Shown here: piece by piece, positions 24,423 through 36,215 of the stretch
Numbering within the stretch: the first letter of the stretch is position 1
How the letters are laid out: every line of letters begins with the position of its first letter
Position numbers and translations under genes: made by a program
The notes under the pieces: generated by a model
What the model was told of the DNA's origin: nothing
Seen by the model: only the letters and a program-made list of their open reading frames with translations
Databases searched by the model: none
Origin: Rhodocollybia butyracea
Lineage: Eukaryota; Basidiomycota; Agaricomycetes; Agaricales; Omphalotaceae
Assembly: GCA_015501585.1 (NCBI GenBank)
Contig: JADNRY010000171.1
Coordinates: forward strand, 1-64,000
Reading direction: 5' to 3'
Length of the DNA: 64,000 nt

Positions 24423-24448
24423 GTCCCATCATCGTCTCTCCCACCACC

Positions 24449-27400
24449 ATGGCCGCTGAACAAGGCCTTCCCGACTGGTGGCCTACGCTGCCTTCCGACG
24501 TAATTGAGGCTTATCTTGCTCTCTCATCCTCTTCTGACTCCAACAATCTCCTCGACGATTTCAAAAGCAAGAAACCTTCCTTTTTCACACTAGCTGAGCC
24601 ACTGGTGCAGAAATTCGAGATTCCTAACTTGACGCAACAAGAGTCCTATTTTATTGGTCAAGATATCGGTTGACTCCCGATCCTAGGAGACATTCCACGC
24701 GAGTATTCTGCCAGAATGATATGGGCCGCAGCTGTCGCTATTCAGCGCAAACTATCGCCACATCTTTTGGCCGTGGCCAATGACAAGTCCTACCAGCCAG
24801 GCAAAGAAACGAGGGCTGTTCGCCTTGCGTTTTCTATCCTGACTCCTTGACTCGTAAGTGGTTTCTATCTCCTTCTGCTCTCAAGAGACCGTCGTTAACT
24901 TAATTGTTTATTCTTTGTAGATCTTCCTCCGTACTCAAGTCTTGGGACGGCGATCCTGCCCTCTCATTATCGAGAGCATTGTTGCGTCTTGCCAGAGGCT
25001 ATCCCAAATCGTCCGTCGAACGGAGACTTCTCCGAGTGCGGAACCAGCATGGTACCTGGCCGACCATATGGTTCAAGAAATCCTGGTACATTTCTATTTA
25101 TCATTTTGTTTATGTTTTAACTTATTCGTTGTCGCCTTACAGGAGTACGCAAACCTTCACTTCCACCTACCCGACCGTCCTATTCCAATCCCCCTAGACA
25201 AAGGCTGCCGGGAAACCGATTGGCTCGGAGACCAGGAACCCGTTGACGATGGTGTGCCTGACGCTCTCGGGTCTATTTCTGAGGAAGGAGAAGAGGAGGT
25301 AGAAGAGGACAACAATGTCCCTTCTGAAGATGAACGGTCAGCTTATGAGGCGCCGCCATCTCCTTTGAGGGTATGTTTTCTTTCCTTATCATAGATTTCT
25401 TTGTAATATTTGTTTTCTTTAGGCGTCTTCTGCTGAGGAGAGACCTTCCCGTTATCAGACTCGAAAGACCAAGGTGCGTAAAGCGAAAAGAACTTCCCCA
25501 GCCCCGCCTCCTAAAGTTGTTCCTTCGAAGGTTAAGAAGACTCCGGCACCACGACCTGTTCCTAAAGCTTTGAAAGAGGCGAAAACCTTGTCCATTCCTA
25601 AAGTCCCAAAAACCTCCAGGATCTCTCCTGACGTCAAGACAACGGAAACGTCGAAGCCCAAAGCACCACCAGCAGTTACCAAACTCGCGGGACCTCCCAA
25701 GGGTAAGAGCAAAAGCAAGGTGCAGGATGCAAAAGGAAAGGGAAAGGAGGTGATGTCCGACCCAGTCGTGGTAAGTTTCCTTCTCCTCTCTCCCTAGACT
25801 TATTTTAACACCTTCTACCAGCCTCCCAGTCTTAAGCGCAAGCGCCTCAACGACGTGGTTGATGAGGCTGAGGCGGAGAGCATTCCTGTCCCTCATCCAA
25901 CAAAGGCCGGTAAGAAGCTCATTCCGGTGGTGGAAATTCCGGTTCCCATAGCATCTAGCTCGAGGCTCAAGAATACCGCTCCTTTAGAGCCTTCTCGTGA
26001 ACCTACTCCCACCCCAGTTCCGCCAGAAAACCTGGTCTTCCTTGTTCCTGATGAGGACGTAGATTCTCTGGACCTTGATAGTCTCTTTCAATGCCTGGCA
26101 TCCCGTTCCTCGAAGGAGTTTGTGGCCCCGGGGTCTACAGAATATAGGACAGTTATCGTACGCTTTGAGCAAGACGCCCTGGATTTCCCTTGTTTGAGGA
26201 AATCCTCCCACGTGGCAACCAGGTTTGTCTGTCCCCTTTCTCGTAACCTGTTCGTAGATTAATGCCTGCCCCTTTAGAAGCCAAAGGAGCTTTTCAAGAC
26301 TAGCATGACTTGGGGTGTTACACCCGAGTTAGACACTTTCCTGGACCTCCTGGCCGTTAGTACCGGGATGCACCAGATGTCTTGGCGAGTCTTCCTTCGC
26401 GCCAACCGGGCATTTTGTAATGTATGTAACATTTTTAAAAGGTTATGACTTTATTAACATTTTTCTGGTCTAGACGGATATTGTAGTTCGAGAGATACCT
26501 TGCCTCCAATGCGCTGCGCGTAGACCAACAGATTCCAAGGGAGAAGACCACCTGCCCTGTACCTATCGTCTAGATGATGACGGAAACCGGAGGTTCGGTG
26601 CTTCTTGCGATAAGTGTGCACTCTCCCATCAGACTTGCTCGGACACGCTCCACGTACCAGAAGTAGTTGAGGTACTCAATGAGACCTACGAAGCGTCGAA
26701 GGGTTTGCGAGTTAGTGAGTACTTTTCTTTTGTTCTTTTTAACTTCTTTTTTTTTATTAACGTTCATGTTTAGACATTGCCAAGCAGGTCAACATGATTG
26801 CTCGCATCTGTACTTCTTACGATGCAGCAATTAAGGCCAGGGAACAGCTCAACGTGTCCATCTCAAGCACTTTTGACGCTATTTGGGTATTTACGTGTAG
26901 GTATGCGAAAGGTGCTATAAAACAACCTAACAAAAACACTACCGCACCTAACCAGACTATCAATATGTAAGGGAGCGAGGGCGGGTTGTCAGAGATTCCC
27001 CGAGGGAAAGCTTTGTAATATCGGATGTACGCGCGCAACTGCTCCAGGTTCAAGACTGTAGCGCTAACGTGGGTAACTAAGCTTGGACAACTCTTAGAAC
27101 TGAGTCGAGGGAAGCCCAGCTGGGTGTACATATGTACGAGGGAACGTCGGGATGTCCGAATCAATATAACCAAACCAAAACCAATAATGTGTATGTGTCC
27201 AAAACCAAATAATCAAAACCAAAACCAATACAACAAAACTAAGATTCTCCTAGGCAAACTCTGGCTCTAGCTAGAATAGTAATCTCGAGGTTTGTCAACA
27301 ACCCTAGGCAAACTCTGGCACTAGCTGCTGTGACGCCGTAAAGTCCTCGACCAAACTCTGGGCCAAGCTACAATATTGTGAGTGAACTTAATCACTAGGA

Positions 27401-29478
27401 ACTCGTACCACAATCTTAGTGGCTTGCCTAACTTCACAGGGAAGTCGACTAAGGAACCCTCACTCTGGAGCCGAATAATTCCTTACTAGAAACTGTCCCC
27501 TCTAAGGAAGCAACTAGATTTAAGGTTGATCTGGAGTTCGAGGGAACTCACACGCTCAAGACTCGATCAGATTCTCAAGTGGGCCAAAGGAAGTTTGTGA
27601 AATTCTATTACAGGCCAAATTCCGCCGAGCAAGTAATATGACAGTAAATCAAACTCCTTGAAGAAACTATCAGTCACTCCGCGGTAAAGCGTCGAGACTG
27701 GCTAACAACTTCGTGAAGCAACTAACACTTCTCCGCGGGAACACGTAGGGAGGTGACCAGCTACTTACTAGGTGAAGAAACTAACAACCAACTCGTAGTT
27801 AAGTAGAGAAGCGTCACGCTACTAGTCCCAAGGACGTTCTATGGAGCTCACTTCCTAACATACAAATCAAGGGAAAGATCCTCTGAGGTGAAGGAACACA
27901 ACCAATCTCGTACAGGGGAGGTGGCAAGTAACTTGTCTTATTGAATAAATATATCTGGCTTATATACTGAGTAGAGAGAGTTTAATACAAAAAATAGATG
28001 AAACAGATACGGAGAGAGACGGAAAGAGAGTGGAACAGAGGAATCTGGCTCAGAAAGGAAACTCCAGCCTATATATGGTACACACAATAAAGAAATAGTC
28101 CATTCTTGGGTATATATCAGAGGTAAAATATGATTTCGTGAGGATTAACATAGTTTTAGAGTGTTTTGATCCAAGCGAGGTTTCTCCGATTACTCCACAA
28201 TTCTCCGGGGTCAGGAGTACCTTTGCGCTTCATGATCACTCGCCGCCCGGTTTCCCTTGGGTGAGTTTCATTCTATTCCTCGGATAGTTCTGTCCATCCT
28301 GAGTGTGATTAACATTCTCTCGAGAAGACCTGTTATCTAGCTTTCCAACGACACCACTTATGATAATCTCAAGCAACTGCGCTGAGTATGTACAAGTGAT
28401 TCCCGATAGTCGGCTTTAACGGATAAGACCTTCCGTGTATGATTTCTAAGATCAAATGTTTCAATTTGCCAAGGCTATCCTGGCGCGTAGCTTTCCGTAG
28501 GACCGCTAAGCATGTTTCTACCGTCCTCACGGTTGCAACCGGTGCCGCGAATAGATCTTTACGGTTTTCCTCGGGATCGTTCTGGTCCATTGTTACGGAC
28601 TGTAAAGTCCACATCTTAACAGTTGGGGGTCTTAGTGCGAGGGATGCCTTCCCTCATAATTCCTTCCCTCGAGTAACGCGTTGGCTTAGTACTTATCCCG
28701 CTTCGAGATGTCCTGTAGTTTAGAGAGTATGCACTCTTGGGTATAACTAGATTGACGATCTAGCGTTACATCTCCGGGCAGCCCAGGTATCCTCGCTAGC
28801 TTGGCTCTAGGCTACGCTTGTGGGCGTACCTTCACGGCTCGCTGAGTATTATTGTTAAGTTCTTTGCCTCGGCAACAGCTATCACGGTCGGGCTCCGTAT
28901 AACTCTCTTATTGCATTGTATAACACATACAAAGTGTCAAAATGTACGGTTACACGCCTTAGGCCGATTTTAGGCCTAATAACGCTTTGCAGCATGAAGT
29001 GGAAGAGCTCCGCAGCATGGCTCCTGACCCTCAGGTTTTCCTCGAGTCTTTTGTGCCGATCCTTCCCGAGAAGGAGTTGGCTCTCATGGATTGGAGTTTC
29101 TTATGCTCCTTTATGAAGTGGAGATCGGACTACTCCTTCCCAACCAACCAGGCTTATCAAGACTTCCTGAAGAGCATTGTGCACGCCGCCGTCGTTCCGG
29201 CTTCTGTGGAGAGTGCCCTCGAGAACAATTCCGGGGTGCCCGCTGGTACTTTGTCTCCCCAAGGATCTCCTTCTCGTTCAGCAACTGGTCTTTTCGATGA
29301 AGAATCAGTCATGCCACCTACTGGGAGTCCTCGAGATGAAGAAGTGTCGATGGCTGGTACTCCCCGTGAGAACCCGGGTTCGCCTGTCGCTGGGTCTGTT
29401 ATCGACCAGGACGAGCCAGTGGACCAGCTAATGGAGGGAGTTGAGACATTATCAGATGTCAAAACCACTTCCCCATAG
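24449..29478 (+). pseudogene. Antisense gene a of Gypsy2: spliced gene with a cysteine cluster
   Basis: ATG 24449 has a good context (CACCACCATGG). Exons inferred from GT-AG borders: 24449-24853, 24921-25085, 25143-25370, 25423-25770, 25822-26222, 26278-26421, 26474-26710, 26774-26880 joined to 28987-29478. The middle is acidic, then lysine/proline-rich with basic patches suggesting nuclear localisation. Exon 7 holds CLQCAAR, then CTYRLDDDGNRRFGASCDKCALSHQTC, a C-x2-C ... C ... C-x2-C-x6-C array like a zinc cluster. The tail is Ser/Pro/Glu-rich. Stops at 24673 and 24848 both fit CGA to TGA, and an LTR-A copy splits the eighth exon with its duplication ACGCT, preserving frame. It runs opposite to gag-pol of the element carrying it. 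Function unknown; DNA or RNA binding is a guess from the cysteines. Confidence 0.68.
26881..28981 (-). mobile_element. LTR-A copy 2: solo LTR, 2101 bp
   Basis: Same sequence and orientation as the Gypsy2 3' LTR, flanked by a perfect 5-bp duplication ACGCT (26876-26880 and 28982-28986). Joining the flanks keeps antisense gene a in frame (STFDA then LQHEVEELRS). It contains about 280 bp more than copy 1, chiefly near 27180-27240 and 27590-27930, so the family has LTR length variants. Confidence 0.88.
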
Positions 29479-30342
29479 CTTTCCTTGTTCTTCTCGGAGT
29501 CTGGGCCGCCGTTGGCATCGCTGTTTGTCCTCGGACGTTAAATAAAATTTCTTTTATATCATATTTTGTCGCTCACCCCTCGCATGGGGATTTCGCTTTT
29601 GTCTCCCCTTTCTGGGGCAGTATCGTAGTATTCTTAGGTATATAGGCACCTTTAGAATACCGTAATTTAAAGCCTATCAATATCAAGACCTTCGGGTCAA
29701 TGTGTACATATCATACTCGCGTGACTTCCTAAGTCTTAAGTTTACTCTCGAAAGGCTTACAGCACGATAGCCTATTCTCGGAGTTTTGTTATAATAGCAT
29801 AAGTTTTCCTTGAGTACCGTACCAGCTCTTTGTAGCATGTTAGAGTATACTCGCGGAAAGCTTTTTATGACTCAAATTCCCGCCCTTGGAAACCTATACG
29901 GTTCGTTAAAGGTGTAATCAAGTCTTCGAGGGAAAGCCTAGAGAAGACTCATCATCCCTAAGTAAGCTGGGTGCGATGCAATCTTTCCCTAGATATTGAC
30001 ATTCTTTCAATACAACATCCAATCTTGGATCAGGTCCTGTTTAGGGCATAGTGATGACCGTCAAAATGAAATCCATTGATGCTCGATATTATGGGTGTAA
30101 GGTTTTTCCTAGCGTTTTCGTCTTCCGGAGAATTATCGCGGTGAGGTACCTGCGTTAGGTTTCCCCATGCCGCTTCTAATACTCTTTAAGCGTTCGCTTT
30201 ATGTTTTTCCTGGTGTTCTCCCTTTTGTTGAGCAATGTTATGGTTCCTACTTTGGTCATAGATGTCGTTGAATAAATTCAAAATTCTCCTCGTGATGGTG
30301 GACTGCCTGGAGCTATGGTGTCTTGGCACCATGCGCTTCCCT
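29479..30342. other. Intergenic spacer between the two antisense genes of Gypsy2
   Basis: No coding frame. It begins with the probable 3' untranslated region of gene a (AATAAA-like TAAATAAAATTT near 29540). Near 30312-30340 an inverted repeat ATGGTG/CACCAT sits next to a second polypurine-like tract, so a remnant of another LTR cannot be excluded. Confidence 0.35.
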
Positions 30343-30378
30343 CCCCCAAACTAATGATATCAACTGTCCTCAGTTGAG
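30343..30378 (-). promoter_or_regulatory. Internal copy of the polypurine-tract motif
   Basis: The minus strand reads ATCATTAGTTTGGGGGAG, identical over 18 bases to the tract beside the 3' LTR at 23030. It is again followed on the + strand by a short stem, here TCAACTG/CAGTTGA instead of CTGACCG/CGGTCAG. It lies 170 bp before the start of antisense gene b. It could be a central polypurine tract, a shared promoter element of genes a and b, or a relic of a second 3' end. Confidence 0.5.
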
Positions 30379-30513
30379 CACTTGGGTTTCAGAACGCGCC
30401 AGGGACCCGTAGGACTCCGTCGCTCTAAGACATTAACCTATAAAAGTGTCCGCAAAAACAGTTCAAGACCCAGTTCTCGGAAAACTTTTCCTCAAACTAC
30501 AAGTCTCTCTACA

Positions 30514-32098
30514 ATGTCTTCCAAGAACACCCAAAATACCGATGACAAACCGCAGTTCATGAAGAATACTATGGAAGCCATCGTCGCCTCCACCAGAACA
30601 CTCAAAGAGGCTACCAGTCGTCTCCGTGATGCAATCGAGTACAACAAGGATCAGACTCTCCTTCAGGCAGAGGTTCTTAGTACTGCACAAAAGCACGTCG
30701 ATCTCCTTGTGAGCCTCTTTTCGCCTTTTCCACGGGAGCCTGACATTGAAATCCTGCCTCCATAGACCACGTTGTTTCATAAGGAGAAAGTACTCAAATT
30801 CCCCGCGAACGTTGGTGTCCTTGAACAAGGACATGACCTCCTTCTCCGCACGATGAAGATTTGTCCCAGCGCTAAGACTGCTCATTCTGCGACTGCTGTG
30901 CGCCTCGGCAATTTCATCAACGAGCTCAACCTTGCGCTGGTAAGCCCGTTTCAACATATCCGAGAACAAACACTTATAGATACTGATCCAGGCGGCGTCG
31001 AAGAAGGTTTCCTCGGGGGTCACTGGTACTACAGGGCCAGGCCCTTTCACCACTACCCGCGGTAAGCCTCCTCGCTATGCTACCATCCTGGACTACTGTC
31101 TTCCGTCTAAACATGATGTAGGGGCTTCCAGTGCTGCCAACAATAACAAGACCACCAATTATGCGGCAAAATCCGCCGCTCTTTCTACCATCTCGTTCTC
31201 CAAGGAGTCCAAAGAACCCTCGAAGTCGACTAAAAGCTCTAGTAGCTCTAAAGGTACCATTCTCATCGACGACAAGGACGAACCCATGGAGGAAGATCAT
31301 CCCGCTACGCAGATCGCATTCGTAAGTTCTCTTTTCTGAACATATATTATAAAGTCCATGAAGCGTGCGCCTGTATGGATCCCATGATAACTGTGCTGAA
31401 GGAACCGTAGTGTTACCACTCACACTCAGGCTTGCCTCTCCCAAAAGGACCATTTGGCTGTCGGGCTTGGAATCAACGAGCGGTCGTACTGACTAAAGAG
31501 TTCCAGGATCCCCCGGAAATTACTGATGCGCTGGCTCGCGCTCAGGCTTCGAGGAAGAAGACCCGAGAGTCTAGGAAGTCCTTGAAGGCCAAGGTACTTA
31601 GATCCTTTCCTCGGGCCCTGTAAACACTTTGGCTGACGTCTCCACATAGGCTTCCGGTGAAGTGAGTACTTCATCACTTAAGAGGAAAGTCGAGGAAACG
31701 CCTGTTGCCAATGAAGCGGCCAGTCTTGTCAATGAGTACGGAAAGCGCATGCGTTTCGACGCTGATCTCATTGATAGCTCTCCGAGGATGCTGGTGAGTA
31801 TTTATAACATGTTTTAACAAATCCGACTTACATCGGTTGCGCAGTTACCCGTGCGCAACGCGAATGCGTTGTGGCCAAGCAATTCCTTGCTTCTTTGACC
31901 GGCCAATTTGGCGAACTCAACTTTGCCTCGATGACCAATACCAATCTCAATGTTCTCTTGAATATTCATAGGAACGAGTATCTCGGGAACCTGAGCAAGA
32001 CCCAGGTCTTTTACGCTCGTGCTCTCCAAGCTCAGAAAGTCACAGACAGCTTGGTCCACCTTTTGAAGTTCAGAGAGGACTCAGAAATGGCAGAAGGA
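30514..32098 (+). CDS. Antisense gene b of Gypsy2: spliced gene, unknown function
   Basis: Start taken at ATG 30514 (MSSKNTQNTDD); an in-frame ATG at 30382 is also open but lies next to the polypurine-like motif. Exons by GT-AG: 30514-30708, 30766-30939, 30980-31321, 31430-31593, 31650-31793, 31845-32098 and possibly more. Exon 1 is a predicted helical, coiled-coil-like stretch (TRTLKEATSRLRDAIEYNKDQ). Exon 3 is Ser/Lys-rich and acidic at its end. Exons 4 and 5 contain basic clusters (ASRKKTRESRKSLKAK, KRKVEE, YGKRMRF). Exon 6 is helical. No stop was seen in the chosen exons, unlike gene a. It lies antisense between pol and the LTR of Gypsy2. No known family was recognised. Confidence 0.6.
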
Positions 32099-32587
32099 GT
32101 AAGTCAAATTTCTCTTGAACATTGTCAGACAAGCGGGCGTTAATCCACTATGCCTTCAGTGAGCATTGGTTGTTGTGAATGTACAGGGATGGAGTGTGCA
32201 ATGTGTCCATCCTCCCTGTTAGCATCGTTGGAGTGGTAATTAACTTGTAAGTTTTTCTCCCCGGACACTATATCGTTGTCTGAACCGAGCTTCTAGTCGA
32301 ATTCTTTAATAAACTTTCTCTCGAGAAACCACAGTCTTTACAGTCTCTTTATTTTCTTCGCCTGGTAGCCTCTGAGCTCCGGCAATTCGTTTCCAGTACT
32401 AGTTAAGCCTATAGTCACTCGTTTATATCTTTAACATAGGCCTCTGACTATTACAGTCTTAAAAGCCCAATAAATCCACGTGTATTGATGATAACACGGA
32501 GTTTTTGAGATTAACATAACTTCGACACAAAGGTAAGTTTCTTTCCACAGGAAGAAAATGCATAGTGTTATAAATTCCTCGAACACG
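32099..32587. other. Region between gene b and the end of Gypsy2 pol
   Basis: No convincing exon. Gene b and pol converge here, so this should hold the terminators of both, on opposite strands. An AATAAA-like sequence (AATAAACTTT) occurs near 32309. Confidence 0.3.
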
Positions 32588-33106
32588 TTAGCGTTCATTA
32601 TTAGGTATCACTTTTCGCATCGCGCGGGTTCTGACACGAGGAGCTTTGTCTATCTCCAGTATAATCTCTTCCTCGCTTGAATCTTCGTCAGAGTCCGGGT
32701 CTTCAGGGTTATAAACCACTTCATCACCGTCCACTGGTTTTCTCAAGGTAGGGATTTGATCAAACAAGGGGTCCCCCCCTTTACGGATAAATTCCACATC
32801 CTCATCGTCATCACCATCGTTTACCATGGTGTCTAACTGATCCTTGGTCAAGTCGATGAGATCATGTATATCCTTGGGTAAGTCCATAGGTTTGTATCGG
32901 GAACGGTGGGGTAAGACCCTAAATGCACCAACTTTGCTTTTCAACACGGTACCATCCATTTCCGCGATAATGTAAGAACCTCCCCTAGTTCTACGGATAA
33001 CGACCATCGGTCCCATATATCTAGGGAACATTTTCCTGTCAAGATTCTTTTTGATTGCTGTATTTCTGACCTGAACAAGCGTCCCGGGTTTGAAATCGTA
33101 GTCGAA
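32588..33106 (-). pseudogene. Gypsy2 integrase C-terminal domain and pol tail
   Basis: Read on the minus strand: FDYDFKPGTLVQVRNTAIKK, then MFPRYMGPMVVIRRTRGGSYIIAEMDG, a GPY/F-like integrase C-terminal domain, followed by an acidic tail rich in D and E. It is the direct continuation of the integrase part ending at 36216. The palindromic element sits between them; removing it with one copy of the 7-bp duplication restores the frame. Confidence 0.82.
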
Positions 33107-33113
33107 GATGACA

Positions 33114-36100
33114 CACCCATTGCAGTAGCATTATTTAAATACCCCCAGTACCTGTTGTGGAGATTATGATAATAAACCCAGTAAGCTACTGTACAGTAAG
33201 AGTGTAGGGGCATTTTAATTCCTCTGTGTTCACATTTGATGAGGTCATGTGACTCGTTTGTTGCAGCTTTTGGGTGGCTGGATGAAAATAGGTTATTTAC
33301 GGGCCTATTTAGGCAATTTCTGGGATGGTAGCTAGCCCAAAAAAGACTATATATAATGTATTAATATTTGAGCACTACTCCGAGGTGGATTAGGCACCAT
33401 AAGGGGATAGATTGCATCAAAAAATCTAGATGACGTTCGGTCAAAGCTGGCTGAGCATTACCAAATTGGGTAATGCCATCAAAACAGTAAATGCGGCATA
33501 AAAAGCCTGCTTCTACATAGATATTCCACCATATAAGAGTGTAGATAGTATCTCTACATATATAATAGGTCCTTGAAGCGAAATTACAGCGATAGCTGCG
33601 GTCAAAGCTGTTTTATTACCATATTTAGAATGCCAGCAAAGCGGCCTAAAAGCTTGTTTATGCATGGGTATTCTACCTAATAGCAGTCTATACAGTGTTT
33701 ATAGATGTACAGTAGGCACCTAAAGCGAGATTAAAGCAGGTATATGGTGTAATAGTAGCACTGCTTCGATGTTTGGGTCTGTGGCTGTGTTGTAAAAAAT
33801 CGAAATAAAAGTAGGGATATTTGATATACTAGTGGTACAGGCATGGTCTCTGCATAATATATATATGCCTGAAGCGAAATCAGAGCATTCTATGGAGAGA
33901 ATAGGCTGTAATTGCCCGCTCTAGGCCGGAGGAGGTCAAAGCTGTATGACTAAATAGGGAAATATATGATTACATACAGGTGGTGTTGAGTCGAAGTTGG
34001 GCTCAGTAATGGCATGGCCTCTCAAGGTCTGAAGTCAGGAATATATATCTGAGTGCTGTAGTATACTAGCTACGCCCTCCAGGTGTTATATTTGGCAATA
34101 TGTGGGCAGGAGGATGTACATGGAGTGATCAATGGTGAGTAACCATCAAAATTCGCATTTTTGAGGAATTAAATACTAATAATGAGTGTCTAAGCGCAGG
34201 TAGGACCTCAAACCTCGGTAGGTATACTCTTCAACATAGTATACACTCGATCTGTGTCCAAGAACCATTTATATGGCACCAGATGCGATGGTATACACTG
34301 ATCTTTATTGATTTTCCCTTAAAACTCGATTTTTTGAGGAATTATCATGGAATATTGGGGTCTTAAGAGTAGCCAGGGGGCTAGGACGTCGTATATAGAC
34401 TGTAATATATGGTATTAGTCTTTGCCATATGCAAGAACGATTTATGCAGCACCTGAAGCGATGGTATTCCCTGATCTGTATGGATTCTGCCAAAAAATGC
34501 GATTTTCAGGAAATAAAACAGGCATAGAGTGTGCTATACACCTCTGAATATGCTCAAACCTGGGTAATCATGTATTCGAATCATATAGAGGCCCTCCAGA
34601 CCAAAAGGTTTGAGTATGTACATCTCAATGTCACGATCTGAACTTTGAGCCAAGTAGAGATATCTTAGTGTGCACTTACAAGAGTATTGTTCCATGGAGG
34701 TACCCAGATGTGGATATAACACCTGGTAGTCGTTGAATTTGATTTGAAGACATGTCTACCAAGTTTTTAGTATGATCTGAGACTTGTAGCACACTCTATG
34801 CCTATTTTATTTCCTGAAAATCGCATTTTTTGGCAGAATCCATACAGATCAGGGAATACCATCGCCTCAGGTGCTGCATAAATCGTTCTTGCATATGGCA
34901 AAGACTAATACCATATATTACAGTCTATATACGACGTCCTAGCCCCTGGCTACTCTTAAGACCCCAATATTCCATGATAATTCCTCAAAAAATCGAGTTT
35001 TAAGGGAAAATCAATAAAGATCAGTGTATACCATCGCATCTGGTGCCATATAAATGGTTCTTGGACACAGATCGAGTGTATACTATGTTGAAGAGTATAC
35101 CTACCGAGGTTTGAGGTCCTACCTGCGCTTAGACACTCATTATTAGTATTTAATTCCTCAAAAATGCGAATTTTGATGGTTACTCACCATTGATCACTCC
35201 ATGTACATCCTCCTGCCCACATATTGCCAAATATAACACCTGGAGGGCGTAGCTAGTATACTACAGCACTCAGATATATATTCCTGACTTCAGACCTTGA
35301 GAGGCCATGCCATTACTGAGCCCAACTTCGACTCAACACCACCTGTATGTAATCATATATTTCCCTATTTAGTCATACAGCTTTGACCTCCTCCGGCCTA
35401 GAGCGGGCAATTACAGCCTATTCTCTCCATAGAATGCTCTGATTTCGCTTCAGGCATATATATATTATGCAGAGACCATGCCTGTACCACTAGTATATCA
35501 AATATCCCTACTTTTATTTCGATTTTTTACAACACAGCCACAGACCCAAACATCGAAGCAGTGCTACTATTACACCATATACCTGCTTTAATCTCGCTTT
35601 AGGTGCCTACTGTACATCTATAAACACTGTATAGACTGCTATTAGGTAGAATACCCATGCATAAACAAGCTTTTAGGCCGCTTTGCTGGCATTCTAAATA
35701 TGGTAATAAAACAGCTTTGACCGCAGCTATCGCTGTAATTTCGCTTCAAGGACCTATTATATATGTAGAGATACTATCTACACTCTTATATGGTGGAATA
35801 TCTATGTAGAAGCAGGCTTTTTATGCCGCATTTACTGTTTTGATGGCATTACCCAATTTGGTAATGCTCAGCCAGCTTTGACCGAACGTCATCTAGATTT
35901 TTTGATGCAATCTATCCCCTTATGGTGCCTAATCCACCTCGGAGTAGTGCTCAAATATTAATACATTATATATAGTCTTTTTTGGGCTAGCTACCATCCC
36001 AGAAATTGCCTAAATAGGCCCGTAAATAACCTATTTTCGTCCAGCCACCCAAAAGCTGCAACGAACAAGTCACATGACCTCATCAAATGTGAACACAGAG

Positions 36101-36208
36101 GGATTAAAATGCCCCTACACTCTTACTGTACAGTAACTTACTGGGTTTATTATCATAATCTCCACAACAGGTACTGGGGGTATTTTAATAATGCTACTGA
36201 AGCGGCTG
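33114..36208. mobile_element. Palindromic element P: 3095 bp, two 1.4-kb inverted arms
   Basis: The left arm (33124-34536) and right arm (34797-36198) are reverse complements with only scattered single-base differences over about 1.4 kb; a 260-bp loop separates them. The element is flanked by a perfect 7-bp duplication GATGACA (33107-33113 and 36209-36215). The outermost 10 bp differ between ends: CACCCATTGC on the left, and CAGCCGCTTC as complement on the right. No coding capacity was seen. Arms contain degenerate repeats of a CCTGAAGCGA motif at about 33576, 33717, 33868, 34272 and 34453, several of them 140-180 bp apart. A 1.13-kb relative lies at 41619-42750. The superfamily is uncertain; length of duplication and foldback shape would allow a Mutator-like or foldback group. 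Confidence 0.85.
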
Positions 36209-36215
36209 GATGACA

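Noticed and set aside
26474..26710. Fungal Zn2Cys6 transcription factor in antisense gene a
   Set aside because: Spacing does not match C-x2-C-x6-C-x5-12-C-x2-C-x6-C; only a partial cysteine cluster is present.
33114..36208. Palindrome as an assembly artefact
   Set aside because: The target duplication, restored host frame, loop and scattered arm differences argue for a real insertion, though long-read confirmation would settle it.
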